Positions 49,418 to 60,650 of a DNA stretch of 64,000 nt are shown one piece after another. This DNA comes from Gordionus sp. m RMFG-2023 (taxonomy: Eukaryota > Nematomorpha > Gordioida > Chordodea > Parachordodidae): NCBI RefSeq assembly GCF_954871325.1, contig NC_088779.1, forward strand, positions 8,868,846-8,932,845, written 5' to 3'. The notes below the pieces were generated by a model. It was not told where the DNA came from. It saw nothing but the letters and a program-made list of their open reading frames with translations, and did not search any database. Every line of letters starts with the position of its first letter. Position 1 is the stretch's first letter. The position numbers and the translations under genes are program-made.

Positions 49418-52020
49418 TTTCCTTTAATCATTTTAAAGTTAGATTTCTTCAATAAACCTCCATGTAGGTTTACGGTTTCTTGACGAACAACGTAATGTGG
49501 TATTTGTGTTTGTATTTGCTTCATTCATTGGCACAACCATTTCTGTAACTTCCAGAGAACTTTCATGATTTGGGATAACTAAACGATTTCTTAACTGATC
49601 TGCATGCTTTCGTAAGTTTTCCCGGAAGATTCAACAATATAAGAATAAAGTCCTATTCTTTCTTTAATTACTCCCTCTCTCCAACCATTGGTATTTTCAT
49701 TATTTAACCATATAGGTTGTGAGATTTTAAATTCTCTTTCCTTTGAATGTAAATCATGATGAAGGCTTTGTCTATCATTGGCCCTTACTATTTCGTGTTC
49801 GGCATTTGGTCGGATCCAATCCAGACTTGTTTTCAATTGCCTCCAAAACATAATTTTAGCAGGAAATCTCCCTGTGGAACTATGCTCTCCCAATCGGTAG
49901 GTTGTTAAAACCTGTGTCATAGCTTCTTCGGGATCGCGAATTGAATCTCTCGTCACATAATATAATACCGACCTTTCAAAGTTCGTACTGTACGTTCAGC
50001 TAATCCATTAGTTTTTGGATGATAGGGTGCCGAAAGTATATGACGTATGTTATTTAAATCACAATACCTACGTTCTCTAGAAAAGAAATGTGGTCCTTTG
50101 TCTGACACAATGTACTTGGGTTATCCAAGCCTAGCAAACCATTTATTTAGTCGTTTTATCATAGCATCAGCAGAGGTATTCTGCATTAGATCAACTTCTA
50201 ACCATGGTCTATTTTTCTGGCATCCAGAACATATGCCACCAATAATACAATCTAAAAATAGATTTCATTATATTTTCCCCAGGATGTCCCCGGTGAACAT
50301 TCCTAACACTGCATTTCTTAATTTATTAGGAATAACCAATCTCCCATTCCAATCTATAATATCACGATTGACAGAAAGCTCTTCCCGTCGATTATAAAAA
50401 TTAACTATTTCTTTATTTTTATGACGATCAAAGTTTCGCCAACTTTGCTGAATATGTATTGCTACTTTTTTTAATATTAAATCTTGCTTTGACTCTTTTC
50501 GTAGAATATTTTCTGACAATTGCATATCATCCAAATTAATACTTCGAATATCCAAAGCATGTTTAGAATCTTGATTCTCTTCCGAAATTTCTTGGTGTTT
50601 ATTAATCAAATCTTGAATTCTAGAATCTAGTGTTATGCAACATTTTTCTTTTTCAATACTGTTGACCAAATTGCGTACTTTTTAATCATAACCTGACGAG
50701 GTATTTCTAAATTGAATGCTATAATCCATGGTAATCCGAAAAGAGGCACCGCAGTTGTATTCATTATTACCACTGATAGGGTCCTTGTCTATGATCCAAT
50801 CCTAACATTGACTTGGGTCTCGCCCTTAACGTCTAACGGATGATCACCATATGCAGTCAATGGACTGGTTGGCCTAATTTTTGGTCGCCCAATACTTGTC
50901 CATATATCAATTCCTATCAATGACGCTTGTGCACCAGTGTCAAAATCAAATTAAACATCTAACCCATTTATCTCTGCAGTTAGTTTTTGCTCGATTCTCT
51001 CGATTTTGTTGAATCTTCCAAATATTATGAATAGAATCACTTGATGACACTCGTATATAATTTAAAATCTTTGATTTACAGCAAACTGTAAAATGACCGA
51101 TTTTTTTACATTTATTACATGCCGCATTTGTAGCTGGACATCTCACTTCTCGGTTATGAATAAAACCACATTTATAACATATAAGTTTATTATAATCTTT
51201 ATCTTTATCATTATTATATATGTATTTATTATTCTCTTTATCAAATGTATTATTATACTTGACTTTATCATAGCTTTTATCAAATGTAGTCGTCGTTTTA
51301 ATTGGATGTTTATAATTATTATCATTATCATTTATTTTGTTATTATCATTTATCTTATTAACAACAGGCATATTTTTATTTGCCATTTCTTTATCTGCTC
51401 ACTCAGAAACTAATGCCAGATCAAGAATAAATTGAAAAGTCAGTACATTATTATCTCGATCAAGACCTTCGGATAAGATCTCTTTCCAATCCCGGTATTT
51501 CCATGCCAACCATAAACTGATCACGTAAACGCTCGTCAATATCATAAGATAATGACAACGCTTGCCAATTGTTCTAATTTTATCTGCAAATTCAGTTATG
51601 GCTTCAGTTGTTCTCCGTAATCTAACGAAATCAAATCTAGAAGCAAAAGCTGTTGACGTCGGTTTAAATTGTTTAAAACATATTGATTTAATTTCCTTAA
51701 AAGATAAAGTTTCGATCGAATCAGGATAACAAAAACGGTCCACCAACTCAATATTCTCATTGCCAAAAAATGTTAAAAATATATCTTTATATTGACATTC
51801 AGGTGGGCTTACGTTTTTTAACCGAAAACTGGCTCCCATTGAGTAAAGTATCTATGGGTTGAAGTAACGAACTCGAATTTATCAAATTTAATCGTAGATA
51901 AATCCGCTATTTTTTTTTAAATTACCATTTATATTTTCTCCATTTAAGGAATTATTATCTCCATTTAAGGAATTATTATCTCCATTTAAGGAATTATTTT
52001 CTCCATTTATCGTCGCCATT

Positions 52021-52173
52021 TGTAGTAATACCAACTACTATTTATAAACAATACGACTACTAATTTATATTTCAATTTATTTCAAACATCAAATTTTTAT
52101 TTTTTAATTTTCGAATATTCTATTCTAATTTTATATATAATATCTATAAATAATATTTTATTAATTTATTACA
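52021..52173 (-). repeat. 5' LTR of the gypsy-like fossil
   Basis: 153 bp, same termini as the 3' LTR; followed by target duplication ACTTT at 52174-52178. Confidence 0.85.
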
Positions 52174-52178
52174 ACTTT

Positions 52179-53262
52179 TATTATGGATATTATAATGCAA
52201 ATAATTATTATTTGATATTTAATATAAAAAATTTAATATTGGACAATAAGTTGTTATTTTTTTTAATAAAAATCCATACTGTACACTTGCAGTTATTTCT
52301 TTTAAAGGAGGAATGTACAGAATATTTTAGAAAATAAAATATTTTAATCATGCGGTAGTTATCAAAGTTTAGGCATTTCATTCATAATCTACTTTTAAAT
52401 TAATCGTCATGAAACACATTTAATTTGATTTCCAGCTTGTGAAAAAATATAACTGTTTATATAAGCATAATTTAAATTTTCCAAAACTTTTATTTTGATT
52501 AAATGTTTGTTTTACTATATTTATCGATAAAAAAATAATCATTGGTGTTGATTTTCCTTTTTCGATAATCAATGTCTTCATTACAAAATTCTTTAGCGAA
52601 ATGAAGTTTTTAATAAATTTACTGCAAATCATATACAATGATTAGACATAAAATTATTATTTTTAAAGAATGAGGTTCAATATTATTTGAAAAAAATAAC
52701 AAAATAATTAATTTTCAATTCATTTATCATAAATATTGTGCATTTTTCTACTTTATTTTAATGGCGCCTATTTATCAAAGTTATAATTACATACTGTTTA
52801 TATGATTTTCTTTTATTTATTAAAATATAAACAATATCATATTTGATTCACCTTATGTTTAATTTCTAGTTTAATACAAAAGTATTAGCTTATTTTCTTT
52901 TATTTTTTTTTCAGAATGTTTATTTTTTCAAGGAGTAAATCATTTTATTTTTAAGGTAGTATATATATCTAGCATAAAAAGAATGTTAATTTTATTTGGG
53001 AATTTTTTAAGAAAAATTACAAGGAATCCTCTATTATATGGGCGTAGTGAAATGTTTTAGAAAATGTATTCAACACTCATTTTATGAAATTGTTTTCATT
53101 TTTCACATATTATTATCTTGAGTTAAAAGAATTTAAAATATGTTTTCTATAGCACATAAATTCTATTATGTAACATAACAAAAAAAATTGGGAAATATCT
53201 GATGACATTAAATTTCCTTAATTTTAAACTTTTAAAATTTAATTCTAGAGCTAGATTAAGAT
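52179..53262. other. AT-rich spacer
   Basis: No gene or complete repeat recognised. Confidence 0.4.
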
Positions 53263-53398
53263 TATAACCATAATAATAATGTGTAAGCCTGGTGATTTTG
53301 CTCCTACTTGCTAAATTTTGAGGCTTACACACTATTATTTTGGCTAAAATTTTAATCAATCGTTTTTTAAAATCAACCCAAATTGGGCATTTAACAAC
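53263..53398. mobile_element. Decayed TAGTGTTG-family foldback MITE
   Basis: Contains TGTAAGCCTGGTGATTTTGC and GAGGCTTACAC in inverted order and ends GGGCATTTAACAAC. Outer ends lost. Confidence 0.6.
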
Positions 53399-53399
53399 G

Positions 53400-54130
53400 A
53401 TCTAATCAGTTCGACGATCATTGCTGCTACCTTGACTCAATTGAAACACCAGCCTTTAAGGAGATAAAGTGAATATGTCTTAAAATATTTAAACCGACTT
53501 CGACAACTTTTGCGTCTAGATTTGACTTTGTTAGACTTTAAGATCTAACAGAAACTATAATTCAATTGCAGAATAAATTAGAATAATTGACAAGTGTTCC
53601 CAATATCTTAATGATATTGACGAGCGTTTACGTAATTTATGATTGGCAAGGAAATACCAGGATTGGAAAAATATTTTAGAGCTCTATGTCCCGATGGTGT
53701 TGATATAAATAATAATATATTGACTTTCCAATTTAATCTTGATCTGGCAATCGTTTCTGAACGGGCAGAAGGAATGGCAAATAAAAATATTCAGGTTAAG
53801 ATAATAATAATAATAAAAATAGAAATGATAATAATAATAATTATAAACATTCATTTTAAAGAATATGTAAAATTACGGCTATAATAAAGCCAAATATATT
53901 AATACGTTTGATAAAGGATACAATAATGCCAATTTCAATTCTTGATAATAAACTTAAATTTTGTAACTATGGGTTTATTCATAACCAAAATGAGTCATTT
54001 ACACTTTGTTTCAAATCGAAGAATTTAAATTATATAACAGTGTCATCGATGATTCTATTCATAATATTAAGAAAATGCAACAAAATCGACAGAATTGGGC
54101 AAAACTAACATGGGTTAGATGTTGAATTTT
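53400..54130 (+). mobile_element. Second gypsy-like fossil (Gag part only), broken
   Basis: Plus-strand sequence resembling the Gag and knuckle-linker region of the element at 49280-52173 (for example LTFQFNLDLAIVSERAEGMA against the equivalent there). No LTRs recognised. Broken with several breaks; older than the neighbour. Confidence 0.65.
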
Positions 54131-55660
54131 ATTTTAGCACTGGTGCATAGGTGAAACGATATAGTCTAATCCATGGTAGTTTTCTAAATAGTATAATTAA
54201 TAAAATGTTGCACATCTTAGAAAAAATTTAATATAAATCTTTTCTGCTTAATCTTTTCTGCTTAGATTTGAGGATGATTGCCATCTAGAACTTGGTAGGT
54301 TTTACAAAGCATTACCGGTCATAAGGTAGCGGTCCCCTGCCTTATAAGTGAGCTCCTATCCTATTTTTACAAATGTGAGAACATATGTAGAACATTAAAT
54401 AAAGTATATTACATCTTATTATCTTTAAACACACTTAAGAATTAAAACAACATTCAATAAGATATATATTAAATGGAATCAATTACAATAATAAAATATA
54501 AGAAATTTTGCTAACACATGAGTTTTAATGTTTGCATTTTAATATAAATATGGAATATCTAGCCCTATATATTTTCTATATTTAAATTAAAACTGATAGT
54601 CATAATAAATAATTTTTTTTATTAGTATATAAAATTTTTTACAATAATTTATTTATATAAATTTAAATATATTATCAAATTTTAAATTTTTTTATAATAT
54701 TTATCAGTTCCTATTAGATTATCAAATCTACAATATTTTCATAATATTCATCAGTTTCTATTAGATTATAAATGTTTTGGTTTTACATTATTTAAAAAAA
54801 TGGTACTATTATTGTTTAGCATTATAGTCCTTACAAATTGAAGAAAGCTTATTTAATTATGTGCAAATTGACAAACGTTTTCTTGCACTAAGGTAAAATA
54901 GCTGTACCTTTTACATTTAAAGCTATTTTTAGTTTATTTGAATTCAATAATCATGAAAGATCATTTTTTTTAAAACCTTTATTAATATAAAATATCTAGC
55001 AAAAATTTATGGAAATTTTTATATATTATTTAAAATATCTAACCCTTTCCAAAATTAGCATCCTACTGTGCTTAAAATATAATTATTTGTGCCTAGCTAA
55101 AGTAAAATTGTATTATTTAAATTCATCTTTATACAGGTGATTTTTTGTGGCATTAAAATTTGAACATATAGGATATTGATTTCTAGACAAACTATACTTT
55201 TTAAAAGTACTATATCACTACTTTTACGCATTCATTTGAGTAAATCCCATATGTTTAAAATAGGATTGAAATCTTAAGAATAACAGATGGAGATATAGAT
55301 TTAGCACATGACAAGTGTTTCAATTATTATAATTTTTTATATTCACATTTTTACATGCATTTTTTTTTTGAATTCTTCAATACTGTATTCATTCTTCCAA
55401 ATAAACAATAAAAATATTAAAATATAATTTAAAAATAATCCGTTATTGGCATTATTATAGTCATATAATTTTTTATTTTTTTAAAAAAATGGATCTAATA
55501 CTCAGCTAACGAAATTATATTTTCTATTTTATAAGGCTCAATCCAATATTACAATTTGTCACTTTTCTTTTCTGAAGGTGATCAATTATAATAATTAACA
55601 TTATCTGATTAAAATATCACAAAAACACTTTCATATTTGAAATAAACTTAAAGCTATATT
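54131..55660. other. AT-rich spacer
   Basis: A short GC patch at 54310-54350 (GGTCATAAGGTAGCGG) stands out but matches nothing I know. No gene recognised. Confidence 0.4.
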
Positions 55661-55824
55661 TATTGTTAAACGACATTCGAGCCGATTTTTAAAAACAGCG
55701 AACTTAAAAGATTGCTTATGACTCGAGATTTTGCTAATCGATGTTCAAACCTTAGCTCGATCTATAAAATAATGAATTAGTCGTTTTTAAAAAATTGTTT
55801 CAAATCTAATCTGTCACGACACTA
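55661..55824. mobile_element. TAGTGTTG-family foldback MITE, diverged copy
   Basis: Left TTGTTAAACGACATTCGAGC, right ATCTGTCACGACACTA; inside TTTGCTAATCGATGTTC and the paired TTTTTAAAAA blocks. Confidence 0.65.
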
Positions 55825-56094
55825 GAGAGAAGACGAGAAAATCTTATAGAAAAGAATTAAGAGTGATTTTTATTGTATTGATCAATATGCTGAAGTATCT
55901 AGCTACCAGATTAGGGTGACATTAGCTTAATATGAATTTAAAAAGTATCTACTGAAAATGTCAACTAATTTTAATTTATTTAAATATAACTTAATATATA
56001 TTACAATTAATGGAATATAATATAAGCCATACAAATATTTATACTCGCACGAATAGATATTAAATTGTTAAAATATTCTTTTTAATTTTTTAAA

Positions 56095-56680
56095 AAAAGT
56101 CCCACATAAGTACCAATTGCACAGCCCGAGCATTCGTAAAAAAATCGGCCCTGCCCGCCTTGGATAATTTTGAAATAAATTTCGGCCCGCCACTGGTTTT
56201 AAATTTTCAGGCCCTATCCGTTTTTTAAGGGCCCACCTTTTATAATAAATATACCTATTCAGCTTTTGGTTCGTTGTTTTTTTTACCAAATACGAAATCA
56301 TTAACTTTTAAAACTATATTCTTTTTTAAAAGAGGATAAATGAAGATTATTTTCATGTAATACCAAAAAAGATAATGAAATAATTAGGTGTAAATATAAA
56401 ATTTATATTTCACCTAAAAATAATTATAATTAGTTGAATAATTTGTAAAATATTTTACCTATATTTAACACGATAAGTATTTTCTAACGATCGATAATGG
56501 TTTTGAAATGTAAATATGAGAAGTGAATGAATGTGATATATTATTCTGATACAATTTTTAAATATATTTATTCATTTTTAATCATATTGTAGTAGCGATT
56601 TAAAAAATTGGCCAGGCCCGAGTATTTAAAAAAAAATTTTTAGGCCCGGTCCTGATTTTTAAAAAAAAAAGCAGATCTCT
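56095..56680. repeat. GGCCCGG-family repeat, two clusters
   Basis: GC blocks at 56120-56245 (GCCCGAGC, CGGCCCTGCCCGCC, CGGCCCGCC, GGGCCCACC) and 56610-56665 (CCAGGCCCGAG, AGGCCCGGTCC) with A/T runs. The right edge GCAGATCTCT resembles the CAGAGAC terminus, so this may be one element about 600 bp long; no target duplication verified. Confidence 0.55.
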
Positions 56681-56827
56681 TATATTTACAAATCGTAATA
56701 TTAGAGATCAGCGCAACTTAGCCTGAACTAACATTTGAAGATTTTTTAAAATGGTTTCTGACCTGTAATATTTTAGCTTTGTCCAAAAAATTTTCTACAC
56801 ATTTAGCTCGGCCAAGGTTGTCAGATG

Positions 56828-57038
56828 TAGTGTTGTTAAACGGCTCGTTTTGAACCGATTTTTAAAATGGCTAGCTCAATATTTTGACCATAAAATGCCA
56901 AAGTCTCGAATTTCTCTAATAAATATGTAGACTTTTGTACCATTTATGAATAAAATCTTCAGGCTTGCGTAATATTATTCTGGATTAAATATTGAGTTAG
57001 CCATATTTAAAAATCGTCTCAAATCAAGCCGTTTAACA
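56828..57038. mobile_element. TAGTGTTG foldback MITE, best-preserved copy
   Basis: Starts TAGTGTTGTTAAACGGCTCG and ends with its partial complement AAGCCGTTTAACA; 211 bp, nearly palindromic. Flanks GTCAGATG (56820-56827) and GTCAGATA (57039-57046) form a 7/8 target duplication, which places the family in hAT. Confidence 0.85.
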
Positions 57039-57356
57039 GTCAGATATCACGATTTCGGCCTAAATTTTGAACTCACTCCTCACCCTTATATTGCGCACAA
57101 ATTGAACGTTTCAACGCAGGGTTTCAGAACGCAAATCAAAAAATGTAAACGTAAATGAACCGTTAATATATTTTTTTTAAATGTGAAACGTCTAAATTTA
57201 AAACAAAAAAAAATGTCCAATTTAAACGATTGCATTTAAGATGCATTATTAGCTTTTTGAAACGCTGCATTAGGATATGTCTCCCACCCTTTAGGGTTAG
57301 GGGTACTCTTAGTTCTCCTAAGAGTAGAGACAGCTGTCTTAGTAAATTTATTATAT

Positions 57357-57420
57357 TAAAGTTAGTTTAAAAAATACAAACTTTGGGGGTTTGAGATAAT
57401 ATTACTTTTATCTTCCTTTA
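57357..57420 (+). tRNA. trnP: Mitochondrial-type tRNA-Pro (anticodon TGG), in NUMT
   Basis: Anticodon stem CAAAC/GTTTG around loop TTTGGGG (anticodon TGG), a D-arm-like AGTTTAAA, and an imperfect TAAAG/CTTTA acceptor. Probably not expressed in the nucleus. Confidence 0.55.
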
Positions 57421-57744
57421 AATTTTGATAAAAACCTTTGTACAGCATCTTTGAGTTACATACTCAACTTATTAATTATTATAATATTTAATCTTATTTA
57501 AAATCTATAACTTAAATAATAAGTGTACTTGCTTGTTTTTAGCGGAGTATAGTAAACAACTACAATATAATATAGTCTTATACTCAAGTTTACAGCTTGA
57601 GTTGCTAAGTTTATTTTATTTTGATGAAACTAAATTATATTTATTAGTAATAGTGTATAAGAATTTCTATCAAATTAAGATCCAAATTCTTAATTAAAAT
57701 CACTATTTAATTTAATTAACTAGTAAAATAAACGAGAGTTAAAA

Positions 57745-58350
57745 TTGATAAAATAAATTCTATTTTACGTTTAAAATAAATTCTATTTTACGTTTAAAAT
57801 AAATTCTATTTTACGTTTAAAATAAATTCTATTTTACGTTTAAAATAAATTCTATTTTACTTTTAAAATAGATTCTATTTTACTTTTAAATAAATTCTAT
57901 TTTACGTTTAAAATAAATTCTATTTTACGTTTAAAATAATTCTATTTTACGTTTAAAATAAATTCTATTTTACTTTTAAAATAGATTCTATTTTACTTTT
58001 AAATAAATTCTATTTTACGTTTAAAATAAATTCTATTTTACGTTTTAAATAAATTCTATTTTACTTTTAAAATAGATTCTATTTTACTTTTAAATAAGAT
58101 TCTATTTTACGTTTAAAATAAATTCTATTTTACGTTTAAAATAAATTCTATTTTACGTTTAAAATAAATTCTATTTTACGTTTAAAATAAATTCTATTTT
58201 ACGTTTAAAATAAATTCTATTTTACGTTTAAAATAGATTCTATTTTACTTTTAAATAAGATTCTATTTTATGTTTAATATAAATTCTATTTTACATTTAA
58301 AATAAATTCTATTTTACATTTAAAATAAATTCTATTTTACGTTTAAAATA
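57745..58350. repeat. 22-bp minisatellite, about 27 units
   Basis: Unit AAATAAATTCTATTTTACGTTT-like (20-23 bp), with variants carrying CTTTTAAAATAGATT that themselves recur in order, i.e. higher-order copying. Next to mitochondrial sequence; could derive from a mitochondrial control region or be a later nuclear expansion. Confidence 0.9.
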
Positions 58351-58499
58351 ATAAGGTAAGCTAAAATTAAAGCTTATGGGTTCTATGATTGTAAAATCCC
58401 TTATAAATTTTAAAAGTTATATTACGGATGATATGGTTAGGAAGTATTTTGTGGATGTTTAGAACTTCCTCCTTTATTTATTTTTAACAGGGATTAGCA

Positions 58500-59060
58500 T
58501 TAAATTTAGTTCTATTTTTACGTTTTATTATTTTGGGAGAGGGGTGGAATCCTTTGTTGGTTTATAATTGTACTATTTGGTACAAAAAACTGCCAGCCAC
58601 TTATTTTGGATCTTGAGACAATCCAATTATGATTTTTCTCGTGTTAAGAGCCCTATTCTGATCTTTGGCACCGATTTTTATAAGAAGTTTTTTGTTAATT
58701 ATAGTGTATTCTTCTATTGGGATATCAGTGTGGGTATTGCTATGATTGAGAAAAGGAATTTATTATTTTTTATTATTTAGTGGAATGTATATCTCCCAAA
58801 TTTTTAGAGTAAAAAATTTAAAAATGATAGTTTTAAATAGTTAATGCAAAAGCTAATTACCTATTAATGTATAAAGTAATAGGGGGTTAGTCTAATAATA
58901 TTTTTATTATTTTCTGTGTCAGGATTCCCCCATCCAACATTTTTTTGATGAAGTTGGTGGGGGTTATTAATCTTATTAATAATCAAGCGATAATATTAAT
59001 AGTACTTTTATTACTTTCGGGTGGGGTACTATTAGTATTATCGCATGATTATAGTTTGAT
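58500..59060 (+). pseudogene. nad2: Mitochondrial ND2-like sequence in NUMT
   Basis: With the invertebrate mitochondrial code a long hydrophobic frame opens at about 58505-58810 (NPLLVYNCTIWYKKLPA, LFWSLAPIFM, WVLLWLSKGIYYF). A second piece at about 58890-58960 (SGFPHPTFFW) is reminiscent of the GxPPF block of ND2. Frame continuity is lost between them. It precedes tRNA-Trp, a common neighbour of ND2. Confidence 0.45.
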
Positions 59061-59204
59061 CCGTCTATTTAATGTTAAATTTAATACCTAAAATTTTTTA
59101 CAAAAAGGTAAAGGGGGTATATGATAGAAAAATTAGAGTGACACTTTTAATTCTATCTTATTTTATATTAGCGTTATACTAGTAAATTTATTATATATAG
59201 GCTA

Positions 59205-59275
59205 AAGGATTTTAGGTTAAAGTTTAAACCGTAGGTCTTCAAAACCTATAATAATTTATTTAAAAGTTAAATCTT
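59205..59275 (+). tRNA. trnW: Mitochondrial-type tRNA-Trp (anticodon TCA), in NUMT
   Basis: Acceptor AAGGATT/AAATCTT (6 of 7), D stem GGTT/AACC, anticodon stem TAGGT/ACCTA with loop CTTCAAA. TCA anticodon reads TGA and TGG, as in invertebrate mitochondria. Confidence 0.7.
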
Positions 59276-59339
59276 ATTTATTAATTAAACATTTTGGGTA
59301 AAAATTCTTAGCTGCTTCAAAGCTATGCTTTAAGTAATA

Positions 59340-60650
59340 TAAGCTATATCTAAAGATTCATTACAGTAAATTCCAAGATATTGTCAGTAAAAGTAGTACG
59401 ACAATAGAAATCCCTATTTCCCAACCTCACAGGATTTCTATCTGCAATATTTGTCGAGGATTTTAGGATGGAAAATCCTATGAGGTTGGGAAATAGGGAT
59501 TTCAGGATTTCTACTGCAATATTTTTCGAGAGAGACATCCTGAAACCCTCTACAAATATTGCAGATAATCCTGAAATCATAGGTGCTAAAAGAATAAAAT
59601 AGTTAGATATAGGATTTCATATAAATATTTCTCAAACTATAACAATTCTTCCTACCCCTAAAAGTATTATAGGAATTGATAAGCTTCATGTGTAATGAGA
59701 TTTCATAAATTTCGAAAGAGGTCTACTTTCTTTGAAATTTATAGACTTTAAAATGCGAAAGGAGTATCCAACTGTTAAAAATACGGATAGAAAAATTAGG
59801 GCTCATATAAAAAAATGATTATTATAGTAGGATCTGCTAGATTCTATTAATGAGTGTTCTTTAGAAAAAAACCCCGTAGAGCATGGGAAAGCTATTAGTG
59901 ATCAGGAATAAAAAAGAGGATTGTTAGAATTGATAGGGTTTATCCGGGTTTCTTGTGAGTTGTTATTAGAGTAGAAAACTCTTCCTGCTCTTATAAATAA
60001 ATTACTTTTAAAGATGGCATGGGATATTAAATGGGTTAAACATAAATAAAAAAGTTTATTTACAGCAAGAATTAGTAAAAGTCTTATTTGATTTATAGTT
60101 CTAAGAGCGATGATTTTTTTAATATCCCTTTCCTTTCAGGCTGAGAATGAACTAATGAAGAGGCTGGCTGCTAGCAGCCATATGGCTGCTCTTACGCCTA
60201 TATTTATTAGTTCATTTCAGAACCTGCAATGTCAGGATTACTCCTGCACATACTAGGGTTCTGGAATGAACTAATGAAGAGATTGGGGTAGGAGCAGCCA
60301 TCAGCCCTTCACGGCAATTGATCAGATTTAATAAAAGCTGCTAGTAGTGTTGTGTTAAATGTTAAAATAAGAATAGGGTTTTGGGCAGTAGAATTAATGT
60401 TAGAGATTATGTCAATATTATTAGGACTCAAGAAAAATATAGATAAAATAATTATTACATCACCAATTCGGTTAATTCTTAGGGTTATAGTGGCTTTTAT
60501 TATAGAAGAATGATTTTTGTAGAATATTATTAAAAGAAAAGAGGTGAGGCCTAAACCATCCCATCCTAGGATAAGGATAACTATTCTTGGGGTGATAACT
60601 ATAAAAATTATAGAGATAATAAATAGATTAAATATTAGGTAATAAAAAAA
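59340..60650 (-). pseudogene. nad5: Mitochondrial ND5 in NUMT, with internal palindromes
   Basis: Minus strand, invertebrate mitochondrial code. 60640-60340: MLMLGWDGLGLTSFLLMMFY and SINRIGDVMMILS; then LLAAFIKSDQLPW; then MAAPTPISSLVHSRTLVCAG at about 60310-60250, out of frame with the preceding part because roughly 14 bases of the usual PFSSWLPAA stretch are missing. The C-terminal part is at about 59780-59560 (KFMKSHYTWSLSIP, LLAPMISGLSA). Inverted repeats inside: 59407-59437 with 59473-59503; the block near 59504-59530 with 59550-59573; and several between 60140 and 60290. Confidence 0.75.

Larger units (their letters stand above)
49280..52173 (-). mobile_element. Ty3/gypsy-like LTR retrotransposon fossil, broken
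   Basis: LTRs at 49280-49417 and 52021-52173 start TG and end CA, are about 95% alike by eye, and the whole is flanked by the 5-bp duplication ACTTT (49275-49279, 52174-52178). Minus-strand parts: Gag-like region (about 51840-51400), a CCHC knuckle region (about 51390-50950), aspartic protease (FDTGA-type, about 50950-50800) and integrase pieces (about 50670-49590). A primer-binding-like TGGCGACG lies beside the 5' LTR, followed by three to four copies of a ~22-bp repeat. Broken, with several breaks. Similar LTRs suggest a fairly young insertion. Confidence 0.85.
57280..60650 (+). other. Nuclear insertion of mitochondrial DNA (NUMT)
   Basis: Contains a tRNA-Pro-like and a tRNA-Trp-like gene, an ND2-like frame (plus) and ND5 (minus), readable only with TGA=Trp, AGA=Ser, ATA=Met. 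A 22-bp minisatellite separates the tRNA part from ND2. ND5 carries at least one frame break in a normally invariant region, so this is not a working mitochondrial gene set. A chimeric assembly is the alternative. Limits are approximate. Confidence 0.75.

Noticed and set aside
51093-51413. Plus-strand ORF of 106 residues in the LTR element
   Set aside because: It is the antisense shadow of the Gag knuckle region.
57582-57602. tRNA-Val-like anticodon arm (loop TTTACAG) in the NUMT
   Set aside because: The stem and anticodon TAC are good, but acceptor and D arms could not be fitted around it.
57745-58350. CRISPR-like array
   Set aside because: Units are directly joined with no unique spacers, and the context is animal and mitochondrial.
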